Assembly (NCBI RefSeq): GCF_003025035.1
Contig: NZ_PYJN01000006.1
Span: 166,233-230,232 of the forward strand
DNA: 64,000 nucleotides
DNA from: Rhizobium sp. SEMIA4064
GTDB lineage: Bacteria > Pseudomonadota > Alphaproteobacteria > Rhizobiales > Rhizobiaceae
Direction of reading: 5' to 3'
The notes beneath the pieces were generated by a model that saw only the letters and a list, made by a program, of their open reading frames with translations, was not told the origin of the DNA and did not search any database. The translations under genes were made by a program, and so were the position numbers. Below, in pieces: positions 36,841-46,786 of this stretch; positions within the stretch are counted from its first letter, which is position 1, and each line of letters opens with the position of its first letter.

Positions 36841-38091
36841 TCACTTCTCCAGCGCCGCCACCACCTCGACATGCGAACTCCAGAGGAATTGGTCGATCGG
36901 GGTTACTTTCGTGATGCGATAGCCGCTTTCGACAAGCAGGGCCAGATCGCGCGCGAGCGTTAGCGGATTGCAGGAGACGGCGACGATTTTTTTGACGGTG
37001 GAGCGAGCCAGTTCCTTGCTCTGGAATTCCGCACCGGCGCGCGGCGGGTCGAAGACGACGGCGTCGTAGGCTTTTAACTCCTGCGCCATCAGCGGCCGAC
37101 GGAAAAGGTCACGGCGTTCGGTCGTTACTGGTTTCAGCCCCGGCGTGTTGCGCGCTGCATGGTCGAGCGCTGCCAGCGGCTTGTCTTCGCCTTCGACGGC
37201 ATGCACGCGGCCGGTGCGCGCCAGGCGCAGCGCAAACGTGCCGCTGCCGGCGAAGAGATCGGCGATGCGCTTTGCCTTGCCGACATGGGCGGCGACCAGC
37301 TCGGCCATGGCCTCTTCCGCCGGTTTCGTCGCCTGGGTAAAGGCGCCCGGCGGTGGCGAAACCTGGATGCCGCCGAACTCGACCATCGGCTTCATCGGCT
37401 CGACCAGGATCTCGCCGTTCAACGAGACCCGGGCGATGCCGCGAAGGGTGAGAACGGTCTCGATGGCGCTGCGGCGCTGCTTGTCGGAGAGCTTCTTGAT
37501 GTCGTCGACGGCGATGTCGAGGCCGGAGAGCGTCTCCAGAACGGAGATGCGAAACGCTTCCGCGCTGACGGCGAGAGCCGCGCCGACCGCCCTGATCGCC
37601 GGCAGCCGCGACATGATCCCGGCCGACGCAATCGGACATTCCTGAATGGCGACGATGTGATGACTTTCGGCCTGGTTGAAGCCGATCAGCATCTCTTTCT
37701 CGGTCTTACGCGCGGCGAAGACGACACGCCGACGCTCGCCGGGATGGGCCGCGATGATGTCGTCTACTTCGGGCGTCAGCCCCTTGGAGCGCAGCGCATC
37801 GATCACGAGCTGGCGCTTGAAGGCGCGATACGGCTGATCCGCATAGTGCTGCAGCGTGCAGCCACCGCAGGCGCCATTGACGCCCTCGGGGCCGAAATGC
37901 CGACAGTGCGGCTCCTGCCGGTCGGGCGAGGCCGTTGCAATCGACATCAATGTGCCGTGGCTCTTCACCCGGGCAATAGCAATGGTCTCGCCGGGCAGCG
38001 TGAACGGCACATAAATCGGTCCGTCAGTGCCTTGCGCAATGCCGTCGCCCTGGGCGCCGAGCTTCTGGATGGTCACGGTTTCGGTGCTCAT
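36841..38091 (-). CDS. TRAM-domain 23S rRNA (uracil-5)-methyltransferase family protein
   Basis: This 416-residue RNA methyltransferase has a TRAM domain at the N-terminus (TVTIQKLGAQGDGIAQGTDGPIYVPFTLPGE). A Cys-rich iron-sulfur-type segment (CRHFGPEGVNGACGGCTLQH) precedes the SAM domain (ADLFAGSGTFALRLARTGRVHAVEGE) and VVFDPPRAGAEFQS plus VAVSCNPLTLARD with the catalytic Cys. These fit the RlmD/RumA-TrmA family, which methylates uracil C5 in 23S rRNA or tRNA; the exact target is unproven. It overlaps the tlyA stop by 4 bp (ATGA), so they are translationally coupled. Confidence 0.92.
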   Translation of the reverse strand: MSTETVTIQKLGAQGDGIAQGTDGPIYVPFTLPGETIAIARVKSHGTLMSIATASPDRQEPHCRHFGPEGVNGACGGCTLQHYADQPYRAFKRQLVIDALRSKGLTPEVDDIIAAHPGERRRVVFAARKTEKEMLIGFNQAESHHIVAIQECPIASAGIMSRLPAIRAVGAALAVSAEAFRISVLETLSGLDIAVDDIKKLSDKQRRSAIETVLTLRGIARVSLNGEILVEPMKPMVEFGGIQVSPPPGAFTQATKPAEEAMAELVAAHVGKAKRIADLFAGSGTFALRLARTGRVHAVEGEDKPLAALDHAARNTPGLKPVTTERRDLFRRPLMAQELKAYDAVVFDPPRAGAEFQSKELARSTVKKIVAVSCNPLTLARDLALLVESGYRITKVTPIDQFLWSSHVEVVAALEK

Positions 38092-38828
38092 GGCTTGATC
38101 CCTGCGAGAAGAAATTCCTGATTGCCGTCGCCACCCGCGATCGGCGAGGGGATGAGGCCGAGGCTCTGCCAGCCCATGTCCTCGACGAGCCAGCGTTCCA
38201 GCTCCGCTGCAACCGTCGGAGCGGAGGAGGGGTCCTTCAACAGGCCGGCCTTGCCGATCGCCTCGCGCCCGGCCTCGAATTGCGGCTTCACGAGCAGCGC
38301 ACAGTGCGAGCCCGGCTCTGCGAGTGCAAGGGCGGGTGCCAGCGCCAGCTTCAGCGAGATGAAGGAAACGTCAGAGACGATGAAGGTTGTGGGCTTGCCG
38401 ATATCCTCAGCCGTCAGGTTGCGGGCGTTCAGGCCCTCGATATTGGTGACGCGCGGGTCGGCTGAAATGCGCGGATGCATCTGTCCATGGCCGACATCGA
38501 TAGCTGTGACATGCGCTGCACCCCGCTGCAGTAGCACTTCGGTGAAGCCGCCGGTCGATGCGCCGACATCGAGACAGTGCTGGTCTTTGGGGTCCAGTTG
38601 GAAATGATCCAGCGCGGCCACCAGTTTCAGCGCGGCGCGCGAAACATAGTCTTGAGCAGGATCGTCGATCGAGATCTCGGCATCTTCGGTAAATAGTGCC
38701 CCCGGCTTGCTCACCACCTTGCCGTCAACCGTTACCGTGCCGCGCTGAATAGCGTCGCGCGCCCGCGAGCGGCTGGCGAAAAGCGAGAGGGAGACGAGGA
38801 GCTGGTCGAGGCGTTGCGGTTCGGACAT
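38088..38828 (-). CDS. tlyA: TlyA family RNA methyltransferase/hemolysin-like protein
   Basis: This 246-residue protein has an S4 RNA-binding domain at the N-terminus (RLDQLLVSLSLFASRSRARDAIQRGTVTVDG). An FtsJ-like SAM domain follows: YVSRAALKLVAALDHF (catalytic Lys), CLDVGASTGGFTEVLLQRGAAHVTAIDVGHGQ, IVSDVSFISLKLALAPALAL (Asp/Ser) and LLVKPQFEAGR (Lys) with E at the C-terminus. TlyA proteins 2'-O-methylate rRNA; some were first called hemolysins. ATG 38828 is taken; a long upstream in-frame frame is a shadow. Its end overlaps the next gene by 4 bp. Confidence 0.92.
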   Translation of the reverse strand: MSEPQRLDQLLVSLSLFASRSRARDAIQRGTVTVDGKVVSKPGALFTEDAEISIDDPAQDYVSRAALKLVAALDHFQLDPKDQHCLDVGASTGGFTEVLLQRGAAHVTAIDVGHGQMHPRISADPRVTNIEGLNARNLTAEDIGKPTTFIVSDVSFISLKLALAPALALAEPGSHCALLVKPQFEAGREAIGKAGLLKDPSSAPTVAAELERWLVEDMGWQSLGLIPSPIAGGDGNQEFLLAGIKP

Positions 38829-38954
38829 GGGCTGTCCATGCCGGGCAATGGTCTGCGTTGCAAGCGTTTTGTGTTGATGGCGGCGAATGTCGGCGTTGAC
38901 GCTATGCGGTATCTGACCATAATCGCCGCAAACCGGCGGTAGATGGGGGCTCGA

Positions 38955-39962
38955 ATGCGCGGGATTTGCGGTTATGCGACGGCTCTGGCGATGCTCGCCA
39001 CGCCGGCCTTGGCAAATGATAGCATGGCCGAACTCAAGACCGGTGGCCTCGCCTATGTCCGCACCGGCGATATCAGCATGGAGGACGAAAAGCTCTTCAT
39101 CTCTCCGACCGAGGTGAGGGTCGACTATATCTTCCAGAACACCTCGGATAAGGATGTCGAAAGCGTCGTCGCCTTTCCGATGCCAGATATTCAGGGCGAC
39201 ATCGACAGCATCGTGTCCATCGCCGACTCCGATGCCGACAATTTCCTCGATTTCACCGTCACGCAGGACGGCAAGTCGATCACGCCGACATTGCAGCAGA
39301 GCGTCACTGTCGCCGGTATCGATATGACGGCGGAGCTGAAGGCGCACAATATTCCGCTACTGCCGCTCAGCAAAGCCACGCTGGATGCGGTTGCGAAGCT
39401 GCCGGCCGATGTGCTCGAGGACTGGACCGCTCGCGGCCTCATCGCCGATGACGAATACGACAATGACAGCCAGGGCATGAAGCATCACCCGACGCCGATG
39501 TGGCTTCTGCACACCACCTACTGGTGGCGCACCAAGTTTCCAGCCGGCGCCAAGATCAGCGTGCAGCATCGCTATAAGCCGAGTGTCGGCGGCACGGTCG
39601 CGATCACCTTTGCCGGCGACGGCGACTACAAGAAAGAGCAGCTCAAGACTTATCAGGCCAAATATTGCATGGATGATGCTTTCGTCAAAACCGCCGGCAA
39701 ACTATCCGATGCCTCCGACAAGGGTGGCCGCGGCTATACCGAAAGCTGGATTTCCTATGTTTTGAGCACGGGCGCCAACTGGTCCGGCCCGATCAAGCAT
39801 TTCCAACTAACGGTCGATAAGGGCAGCCCGGACAACTACGTCAGTTTCTGCGGCAGCGGCGTCAAGAAGATCGGCCCCACGAGCTTTCAGATGAGCGCAG
39901 AGGATTTTTCTCCCGAGCACGATCTCGATATTCTGATCCTCAACGCAGTATCTCAGAACTAG
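38955..39962 (+). CDS. DUF4424 exported protein
   Basis: This 335-residue protein has a signal peptide (ICGYATALAMLATPALA, mature from NDSMAEL). A DUF4424-like domain follows: LAYVRTGDISMEDEKLFIS near the start, VRVDYIFQNTSDKDVESVVAFPMPDIQ, then a central helical part with DDEYDNDSQGMKHHPTP. WLLHTTYWWRTKFPAGAKISVQHRYKPSVGG and a C-terminal FQLTVDKGSPDNYVSFCGSGVKKI complete the domain. Role unknown; probably periplasmic. GGGGG at 38946-38950 favours ATG 38955 over 38943. Confidence 0.87.
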   Translation: MRGICGYATALAMLATPALANDSMAELKTGGLAYVRTGDISMEDEKLFISPTEVRVDYIFQNTSDKDVESVVAFPMPDIQGDIDSIVSIADSDADNFLDFTVTQDGKSITPTLQQSVTVAGIDMTAELKAHNIPLLPLSKATLDAVAKLPADVLEDWTARGLIADDEYDNDSQGMKHHPTPMWLLHTTYWWRTKFPAGAKISVQHRYKPSVGGTVAITFAGDGDYKKEQLKTYQAKYCMDDAFVKTAGKLSDASDKGGRGYTESWISYVLSTGANWSGPIKHFQLTVDKGSPDNYVSFCGSGVKKIGPTSFQMSAEDFSPEHDLDILILNAVSQN

Positions 39963-40193
39963 GCTTTTACTGCACCTTTTTGCGCCGCACAGAGTTAAAT
40001 GATTTTAAAGCGGTAGCATCTACTTATGCAGAGGATTGCGATTGTCTTCTTCAGGGATAATCGCCTGCCATGACGGCTTTGCGCCTCTCGCGCCCAATCA
40101 TGCCTCTTCCCTGAATTTTCGAGCATCCGGCCGCGCACTCCCAGCGGGGTTCGTCGATGTGCTCCAGGACCAGCGCTCAGGAGGCGCTCGCCC

Positions 40194-42131
40194 ATGTTTG
40201 CGAAGAACCTTTCTTTGAATGGCAAACTCGCCATCACCTTTGCCGCACTTATCGCTATCTTCGCCTGCGTTTCGGCATTCGTTTACGCCAAGGAAGAAGT
40301 ATCCACCGGGGCGGCCGCCGAACAGGTCAAATCGCAGGAGCTCGTCAATCTGATCGACGATTCCCTGCAGGCCATGCTGGAGCAGGCCGTCAACTTGCGC
40401 GGCTTCCTGCTGCTGCGTAGCGACAGCACCTATCGCGACGTCGGCACCAATCGTGATCGCATGCTGAAGAGCATGGCGGCCGCCAAGGCGGTTGCCGCCG
40501 ATCAGCCGGACCTGCTTTCGGCGATCGACGGCATGCAGAAGGCCGCCGACCTCTATTTCCATCAGCTCGCCGAGCCGCAGATGAAGGCGCGCAAGGAAAC
40601 CGACATGCCGCTCGACCAGGTCGTCAAGATCGGCCAGAACGAGACGAAGGGCCAGCTCGATGGTTTCCGTGAGGCGGCAGCCAAGATCAAGCAGGCTGCC
40701 CGCGCCAAGGCTGATACCTTGTCAGCCACGCAGGACGAAGCGAACAGCGATCTTCGCATGACGCTGATCGCCGGCGGCATCATCGCCTCGTTGGCCGCTG
40801 CCGTGCTTGCCTGGCTGCTCGCACGCACCATCGTTCGCCCGATCGTCGGCATGACCGCTGCCATGGGCCGCCTGGCCGGCGGCGAGCATAATATCGACGT
40901 ACCGGCCATCGGCCGTGGCGATGAAGTCGGCCGCATGGCCGATGCCGTCCTCGTCTTCAAGGATGCGGCGATCGAGAAACTGCGTCTTGCGGGCGAAACC
41001 GACCGCATGCGCGGCGATGTCGAGCGTCAACGTCAGATGAGCGACGAGCAGAAGGCCCGCGAAGAGGGCGAGATCCGCTTCGCCATGGAGGGATTGGCCG
41101 GCGGACTTGCCGCCCTTGCCTCCGGCAATATCACCGCGCGCCTCGACCGCACCTTTGCGTCGCAGTTCGACGCTGTTCGCGCCGACTTCAACAATGCTGC
41201 CGAAAAGCTGGAAGCTGCCCTGCAGTCGGTCGGCCGCAATGCTTCGGCAATCAATGCGGGCGCAGGCGAAATTCGCTCGGCCGCCGACGATCTTGCTCGC
41301 CGCACCGAGCAACAGGCCGCCGCCGTCGAAGAGACCGCAGCAGCCCTCGAACAGGTAACGACGACCGTTCGCGATTCGGCCAAGCGCGCCGAAGATGTCG
41401 GCCATCTCGTCGAACGCGCTCGTCAGGGTGCTGAGAAGTCCGGCGACGTGGTCCGGAAGGCGGTCTCCGCCATGCAGCAGATCGAAAAGTCCTCGGGCGA
41501 GATCAGCAACATCATCAGCGTCATCGACGATATTGCTTTCCAGACCAATCTTCTGGCTCTGAACGCTGGCGTCGAAGCCGCCCGTGCCGGCGATGCCGGT
41601 AAGGGTTTTGCGGTCGTCGCCCAGGAAGTCCGCGAGCTGGCACAGCGTTCCGCCAATGCCGCGAAGGAGATCAAGGCGCTGATCACCACGTCGAGCGATC
41701 AGGTCAATACCGGCGTGTCCCTGGTCGGAGAGACCGGCAAGGCATTGGAGCTGATCGTTTCCGAAGTGCAGGAGATCAATCGCCACGTCGGCGCCATCGT
41801 CATCGCCACCCGCGAACAGTCGACGGGCCTGCAGGAGATCAACACCGCCGTCAACAACATGGACCAGGGCACGCAGCAGAATGCCGCTATGGTCGAGGAA
41901 CAGACGGCGGCGAGCCACGCTCTTGCCCGCGAGGCAGCCTCCCTTAATGAACTCCTGAACCAGTTCCGCCTGAATGACATGCCCCGCGAATCCAAGCGAC
42001 CGGCGGCCGTCACCGCCCAGTCGCGCCCGGCTGCTTCGCCCGCAAGGGCATTGGGCCGCACGGTCGCCAAGGCGTTCAGCGGCAAGGCCACTGCGGCGGC
42101 CGTTGCCCAGGATGAGTGGGAGGAATTCTGA
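40194..42131 (+). CDS. Methyl-accepting chemotaxis protein with a CheR-docking tail
   Basis: This 645-residue chemoreceptor has a transmembrane helix ([20 protein letters not shown]), a four-helix periplasmic sensor (about residues 30-185), a second helix ([20 protein letters not shown]), HAMP ([22 protein letters not shown]), and the signalling hairpin with [20 protein letters not shown] and [20 protein letters not shown]. The last five residues, EWEEF, match the x-W-x-x-F pentapeptide that tethers CheR and CheB in other receptors. Adaptation enzymes could thus dock here, unlike on the receptor at 8715-10529. Ligand is unknown. ATG 40194 has GGAGG at 40180-40184. Confidence 0.93.
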   Translation: MFAKNLSLNGKLAITFAALIAIFACVSAFVYAKEEVSTGAAAEQVKSQELVNLIDDSLQAMLEQAVNLRGFLLLRSDSTYRDVGTNRDRMLKSMAAAKAVAADQPDLLSAIDGMQKAADLYFHQLAEPQMKARKETDMPLDQVVKIGQNETKGQLDGFREAAAKIKQAARAKADTLSATQDEANSDLRMTLIAGGIIASLAAAVLAWLLARTIVRPIVGMTAAMGRLAGGEHNIDVPAIGRGDEVGRMADAVLVFKDAAIEKLRLAGETDRMRGDVERQRQMSDEQKAREEGEIRFAMEGLAGGLAALASGNITARLDRTFASQFDAVRADFNNAAEKLEAALQSVGRNASAINAGAGEIRSAADDLARRTEQQAAAVEETAAALEQVTTTVRDSAKRAEDVGHLVERARQGAEKSGDVVRKAVSAMQQIEKSSGEISNIISVIDDIAFQTNLLALNAGVEAARAGDAGKGFAVVAQEVRELAQRSANAAKEIKALITTSSDQVNTGVSLVGETGKALELIVSEVQEINRHVGAIVIATREQSTGLQEINTAVNNMDQGTQQNAAMVEEQTAASHALAREAASLNELLNQFRLNDMPRESKRPAAVTAQSRPAASPARALGRTVAKAFSGKATAAAVAQDEWEEF

Positions 42132-42210
42132 GCCAGGCGTCTTTATGACGCCGAACCCCTGATGCTTTTCCGAGCAGCGGAGGCTCGGGCAGAAGAACCA
42201 TTTTGATCGG

Positions 42211-42246
42211 TGATCTGTCTCGCTCATTTCGCGGCGAGACAGATAC
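42211..42246 (+). terminator. Hairpin after the second chemoreceptor gene
   Basis: atctgtctcgc (42213-42223) pairs with gcgagacagat (42234-42244), an 11-bp perfect stem. No T-run follows, but the position between convergent genes fits a terminator. Confidence 0.65.
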
Positions 42247-42260
42247 TAGTTGGCGGCAAT

Positions 42261-42289
42261 GGCCAAGGGTGACTATGCCCCCCTTGGCC
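42261..42289 (-). terminator. Hairpin after ppk2
   Basis: ggccaaggg (42261-42269) pairs with cccttggcc (42281-42289). It lies 12 bp beyond the ppk2 stop codon on the minus strand. Confidence 0.65.
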
Positions 42290-42300
42290 CGCTCCGTTCC

Positions 42301-43221
42301 TTAATATTTCGGCGGAACATAAAGCTCCGGCGGCAGCACCTTGCGCTCATAGTCGGGGTTGAAGACACGCTCCGGCAGCGTGATGTCCTCGTGAGGCACG
42401 TCCTCATAGGGAATTTGCTTGAGCAGATGATCCATGCAGTTGAGGCGGGCGCGCTTCTTGTCGTTGCCTTCGACGATATGCCAGGGCGCTTCCGGAATGT
42501 TGGTGCGCGCGAAGGTTTCTTCCTTGGCCTTCGTATAGGCTTCCCACCGCACGCGGGACTGCAGATCCATTGGCGACAGCTTCCACTGCTTCAAGGGATC
42601 GTGGATGCGCACGAGGAAGCGAAGCTGTTGCTCTTCGTCGGTGATCGAAAACCAGTATTTGACAAGCCGAATCCCGGAGCGAACCAGCATGCGTTCGAAC
42701 TCGGGCACATCGTGGAAGAACTGCTGGACTTGATCTTCCGTCGCAAAGCCCATCACGCGCTCGACGCCGGAGCGATTGTACCAAGACCGGTCGAAGAGAA
42801 CGATCTCGCCGCCCGCCGGCAGATGGGGCACGTAGCGCTGGAAATACCATTGGGTCTTTTCACGATCGGATGGTGCCGGTAGCGCGACGACCCTGGCAAC
42901 GCGTGGATTGAGCCTTTGGGTGATTCGCTTGATTGCCCCGCCTTTGCCCGCCGAATCTCGACCCTCGAAGATCACGACGACCTTCTCCTTGTGATAGGTC
43001 ACCCAATCCTGCAGCTTGATCAGTTCGGCTTGCAGCGACAGCAAGGCGCGGAAGTAGTCGATGCGCGGCATCGCAGCCGGATGCGCCTTCTGGTAGATCT
43101 TTCGGATCTCTTCGGAGAGAGCCGGTTCCGAGAGTTCCAACTCATAGTCTTCATCTAGCGTATCGGCCAATTCCGCTTCAAGCCAGTCGGAATACTCGTT
43201 TTCTTTGTCTGGATTGCTCAA
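42301..43221 (-). CDS. ppk2: Polyphosphate kinase 2 (PPK2 family)
   Basis: This ~306-residue single-domain PPK2 uses polyphosphate to phosphorylate nucleoside di- or monophosphates. It shows the Walker A IFEGRDSAGKGGAIKRI, then TQRLNPRVARVVALPAPSDREKTQWYFQRYV, Walker B LFDRSWYNRSGVERVMGF, and ITDEEQQLRFLVRIHDPLKQWKLSPMD, PWHIVEGNDKKRARLN. One PPK2 domain and this length fit class I. The start is most likely TTG 43221 with GGAGAG just before it; upstream ATGs (43269 and 43380) would add a leader without family resemblance. Confidence 0.93.
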   Translation of the reverse strand: MSNPDKENEYSDWLEAELADTLDEDYELELSEPALSEEIRKIYQKAHPAAMPRIDYFRALLSLQAELIKLQDWVTYHKEKVVVIFEGRDSAGKGGAIKRITQRLNPRVARVVALPAPSDREKTQWYFQRYVPHLPAGGEIVLFDRSWYNRSGVERVMGFATEDQVQQFFHDVPEFERMLVRSGIRLVKYWFSITDEEQQLRFLVRIHDPLKQWKLSPMDLQSRVRWEAYTKAKEETFARTNIPEAPWHIVEGNDKKRARLNCMDHLLKQIPYEDVPHEDITLPERVFNPDYERKVLPPELYVPPKY

Positions 43222-43492
43222 GGTTCTCTCCGCTTCTCTATGACAGCTAATGATAGCAGTCGAATGCATGATCGCTCTTAAAAAACGCGAACATGCCTGC
43301 CCCTGCATTGCTGCAAGTTCCGCTTTGTTCATGACAGTCGGATGAATGATTGCAGCGAGACGAAGGGTAAAGGACGCCAAACGCCAGATAGGGCGCCTAG
43401 AAGCCCCAGGCTAACCCCAATAGGTATGTCACATGAAGTGCCGGAAGCTTGACGCCCCGACAAGCGGTAGATTGATGGCGAGGTAGCCGAGC

Positions 43493-45409
43493 TTATCCGG
43501 CGACCTCGATCATCCGGCTGCGGCCCAGCGCCTTGAACACCGTCTGTATGATGCCGGCCCGGTCGAGGCCGGCTTTGGCGTTCATGACTTCGGGCTTGGC
43601 TTGTTCCATCCAGATATCGGGCATGACCAGCGTACGGATCTTCAGGCCGTTGTCGAGCAGGCCTTCGGTTGCGAGGAACTGCATGACCTGGCTGCCGAAG
43701 CCGCCGACCGAGCCTTCCTCGATGGTGATCAGCACCTCGTGATGGCTGGCAAGCTGGCGGATGAGGTCGTGGTCCAACGGCTTGGCGAAGCGAGCATCGG
43801 CAACCGTTGTCGGCAGGCCGGCAGCATCGAGATCTTCGGCGGCGGCGAGGCTGTCGGCGAGCCGCGTGCCGAAGGATAGCAGCGCCACTTTCGACCCCTG
43901 CTTGACGATGCGGCCCTTGCCGATCTGCAGAATTTCGCCGCGTTCCGGCAGCTCGATGCCGACGCCTTCGCCGCGCGGATAGCGGAAGGAGATCGGGCCG
44001 AGATCGTAGGCTGCGGCCGTGCGCACCATATGCTTCAGTTCTGCTTCGTCGGCGGCGGCCATGACCACGAAGCCGGGCAGGCTGGCGAGGAAAGCGGTAT
44101 CGAAGGAGCCGGCATGCGTCGGTCCGTCGGCGCCGACAAAGCCGGCGCGGTCGATCGGGAAGCGCACCGGCAGGCCCTGGATCGCCACATCGTGCACCAC
44201 CTGGTCATAGGCGCGCTGCAGGAAGGTCGAATAGAGAGCTGCGAAGGGCTTGAAACCCTCGGCCGCGAGGCCGGCCGCGAAAGTGACGGCGTGCTGCTCG
44301 GCGATACCGACGTCAAAACAGCGGGTCGGGAAAAATTCCTGCAGCTTATCGAGGCCGGTGCCGTTCGGCATGGCGGCGGTAATGCCGACGATCTTATCGT
44401 CCAGCATCGCTTCCTGCACGAGGGCATCGGCGAAAACACTGGTATAGCTCGGTGCGTTCGGCTTCACCTTGGCCTGTGCACCCGTGATGACGTCGAACTT
44501 GTTGACGCCGTGATATTTATCCGCCGCCGCTTCGGCAGGGGCATAGCCCTTGCCTTTTTGCGTTACCACGTGGATCAGCACCGGCCCCTGTGCATGGTCC
44601 CGCACATTGCGCAGCACCGGAAGCAGATGGTCGAAGGAATGACCGTCGATCGGGCCGATATGGTAGAAACCCATCTCCTCGAACATCGTCCCGCCGGTGA
44701 CATAACCCCGCGCATGCTCCACGGCGCGTGTAATGGCGCGGTCGACATTCTTGCCGAGATAGGCGGTCAGCTTCTTGCCGAAATCGCGGAAGCCCATATA
44801 GGTGCGGCCGGAGGCAAGGCGCGCGAGATAGGCGCTCATGGCCCCGGTCGGCGGAGCGATCGACATGTCGTTGTCGTTGAGGATGACGATCAGCCGGGCG
44901 TCGAGGGCACCGGCATTGTTCAGCGCCTCATAGGCCATCCCAGCCGACATCGCGCCGTCGCCGATGATCGCAATGACGCGGCGGTCGCTCTTGTCGAGTT
45001 CGGCGGCAACCGCCATGCCGAGACCGGCGGAGATCGACGTCGAGGAATGTGCCGCACCGAAGGGATCGTATTCGCTCTCTGCGCGACGGGTGAAGCCGGA
45101 AAGTCCGTCCTCCTGGCGCAGCGTGCGGATGCGGTCGCGGCGGCCGGTCAGGATCTTGTGCGGATAACACTGATGGCCGACATCGAAGATCAGACGGTCG
45201 TTCGGCGTATCAAAGACGTTGTGGATGGCGATGGTGAGTTCGACGACGCCGAGGCCGGCACCGAGATGTCCACCCGTGCGCGATACCGCGTCGATCATCT
45301 CCTCGCGGAGCTCGCTGGCGAGTTGCGGCAAATCCCGGTCCTCCAGCTTTCGCAGGTCGGAAGGATAGTGGACCTGGTCCAGCAGGGGCGTCTCTGGCAT
45401 GTGTGTCAA
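43493..45409 (-). CDS. dxs: 1-deoxy-D-xylulose-5-phosphate synthase
   Basis: Dxs condenses pyruvate and glyceraldehyde-3-phosphate with thiamine diphosphate, the first step of the MEP isoprenoid pathway. The 638-residue sequence shows [34 protein letters not shown], the ThDP motif [66 protein letters not shown] with the catalytic Glu, [18 protein letters not shown] and the C-terminal [12 protein letters not shown]. It is a transketolase-like dimer. pirin, xseB and the amidohydrolase lie directly upstream on the same strand, so a shared transcript is possible. Confidence 0.97.
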   Translation of the reverse strand: MTHMPETPLLDQVHYPSDLRKLEDRDLPQLASELREEMIDAVSRTGGHLGAGLGVVELTIAIHNVFDTPNDRLIFDVGHQCYPHKILTGRRDRIRTLRQEDGLSGFTRRAESEYDPFGAAHSSTSISAGLGMAVAAELDKSDRRVIAIIGDGAMSAGMAYEALNNAGALDARLIVILNDNDMSIAPPTGAMSAYLARLASGRTYMGFRDFGKKLTAYLGKNVDRAITRAVEHARGYVTGGTMFEEMGFYHIGPIDGHSFDHLLPVLRNVRDHAQGPVLIHVVTQKGKGYAPAEAAADKYHGVNKFDVITGAQAKVKPNAPSYTSVFADALVQEAMLDDKIVGITAAMPNGTGLDKLQEFFPTRCFDVGIAEQHAVTFAAGLAAEGFKPFAALYSTFLQRAYDQVVHDVAIQGLPVRFPIDRAGFVGADGPTHAGSFDTAFLASLPGFVVMAAADEAELKHMVRTAAAYDLGPISFRYPRGEGVGIELPERGEILQIGKGRIVKQGSKVALLSFGTRLADSLAAAEDLDAAGLPTTVADARFAKPLDHDLIRQLASHHEVLITIEEGSVGGFGSQVMQFLATEGLLDNGLKIRTLVMPDIWMEQAKPEVMNAKAGLDRAGIIQTVFKALGRSRMIEVAG

Positions 45410-45534
45410 GGCTGAAGCCTCTTTCTTGATATTCTTGGGCGGCGGCCCGCCTTTATGTCAAAACAGATTGCGTCAGAAGGCGACGAATTCAAGGACTGCC
45501 TGAACAAGAAACATTTGGCATTGTTATGAACCCG

Positions 45535-46458
45535 TTAGCTTTCCGGCAAAGGAATAAACTCTTCCTCGTCTCCCGGCACGATGTCGAAACGCCCGGTGCG
45601 CCATTCTTCCTTGGCCTTTTCGATGCGCTCCTTGGAAGAAGACACGAAATTCCACCAGATATAGCGTTTCGAATTGAGCGCCGCACCACCAAAAAGCATA
45701 AGATGACAGCCTTTTTCAGTCGCCTCTAAGGCAATCGCGTCGCCGGGACGGAAGACAAGGAGCTGATCCTGCTCGAAACGGTCGCCTGCAACGACAAGCG
45801 AGCCGGAGAGAATATAGACCGCACGTTCCTCATGTCCCGCGCCGAAGGGGAATTTCACGCCAGGCTGAAGCTGAAGATCGACATAGAGCGTATCGGAGAA
45901 GACTTTGACCGGCGACGTCACGCCCTCGAAACTGCCGATGACCACGCGGCCCGTCGCACCGCCGTCGTTGATCAGCGGCAGATCGCTCATTTCCGTATGG
46001 GTAAAGGCCGGATCGATCTCTTCCTTGTCGTCCGGCAGGGCAAGCCAGGTCTGCAGGCCGGACATCGCCAGCGGATGGCCGCGCAGATTGTCCGGCGTGC
46101 GCTCGGAATGCACGATGCCACGCCCGGCCGTCATCAGGTTGATATCGCCGGGGCGAATGACTTTTTCTGTCCCGAGACTATCCATGTGGCGGATTTCGCC
46201 GTCGAAGAGATAGGTGACGGTCGACAGGCCGATATGCGGATGCGGCCTGACATCCAACGCTTCGCCGGGCCGCAGCACCGCCGGACCCATGCGATCGAAA
46301 AAGATGAACGGTCCCACCAGCCGCCGCCGGCTGCTCGGAAGCGCGCGTCGCACGAAGAAGCCGCCGAGATCGCTGGTGCGCGGAATGATGAGATGCTCGA
46401 TCGCGTCGCAGGCGAAGGCATCGCCGGGCAGCGGATCTTTTCCAGGGAAGAAGGACAT
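45535..46458 (-). CDS. Pirin family protein
   Basis: This 307-residue bicupin shows the pirin N-cupin: VRRALPSSRRRLVGPFIFFDRMGP, then RPHPHIGLSTVTYLFDGEIRHMDS with the metal-binding His, and NLMTAGRGIVHSERTP. The C-cupin follows (VKVFSDTLYVDLQLQPGVKFPF; RAVYILSGSLVVAGD). Bacterial pirins are Fe-dependent cupins, some with quercetin dioxygenase activity; physiological substrate is unknown. ATG 46458 (MSFFPGKDPLPGD) is chosen; a longer frame to 46497 adds 13 residues. It sits between xseB and dxs. Confidence 0.92.
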   Translation of the reverse strand: MSFFPGKDPLPGDAFACDAIEHLIIPRTSDLGGFFVRRALPSSRRRLVGPFIFFDRMGPAVLRPGEALDVRPHPHIGLSTVTYLFDGEIRHMDSLGTEKVIRPGDINLMTAGRGIVHSERTPDNLRGHPLAMSGLQTWLALPDDKEEIDPAFTHTEMSDLPLINDGGATGRVVIGSFEGVTSPVKVFSDTLYVDLQLQPGVKFPFGAGHEERAVYILSGSLVVAGDRFEQDQLLVFRPGDAIALEATEKGCHLMLFGGAALNSKRYIWWNFVSSSKERIEKAKEEWRTGRFDIVPGDEEEFIPLPES

Positions 46459-46531
46459 GACGAGCGCTCCATTCGGTTGAAGACAACCTAACGGCAATGT
46501 GTCGGAAACTCAAATTTTGCGCGCGTAAGCC

Positions 46532-46786
46532 CTATTGCCCGTCCAGCGGCTCCGTGCCCTGAGGCTTGCCGGCGCGGTCGAGCCTGATCTTCTCGATGCG
46601 GTTTTCCGCCGCCGAGAGCAGGGTCTCGCAATGCTTCTTCAGCGCTTCGCCGCGCTCATAGATGGCGATGGATTCATCCAGCGCTACGTCGCCACGTTCC
46701 AGCCGCGCGACGATGCTTTCGAGCTCCGCCACAGCCTTTTCGAAGGAATAGCCGGAGACATCCACTTTGGCGCTTTCGCTCATCAT
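46532..46786 (-). CDS. xseB: Exodeoxyribonuclease VII small subunit
   Basis: This 84-residue protein is the small subunit of exonuclease VII, which degrades single-stranded DNA with XseA. The sequence [41 protein letters not shown] is the whole family core. Its ATG shares the last A of the upstream gene's TGA (TGATG, 46788-46784), so translation is coupled. ATG 46783 or TTG 46789 are alternatives. XseA is not in the window. Confidence 0.95.
   Translation of the reverse strand: MMSESAKVDVSGYSFEKAVAELESIVARLERGDVALDESIAIYERGEALKKHCETLLSAAENRIEKIRLDRAGKPQGTEPLDGQ

Noticed and set aside
39995..40008. TTAA-N6-TTAA upstream of the second chemoreceptor, with a like motif at 10703-10716 before the first
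   Set aside because: CtrA sites need a 7-base spacer; here it is 6 in both cases, and TTAA is common in AT-rich leaders.
44030..45415. Long plus-strand open frame opposite dxs
   Set aside because: Antisense shadow of dxs, whose motifs are intact.
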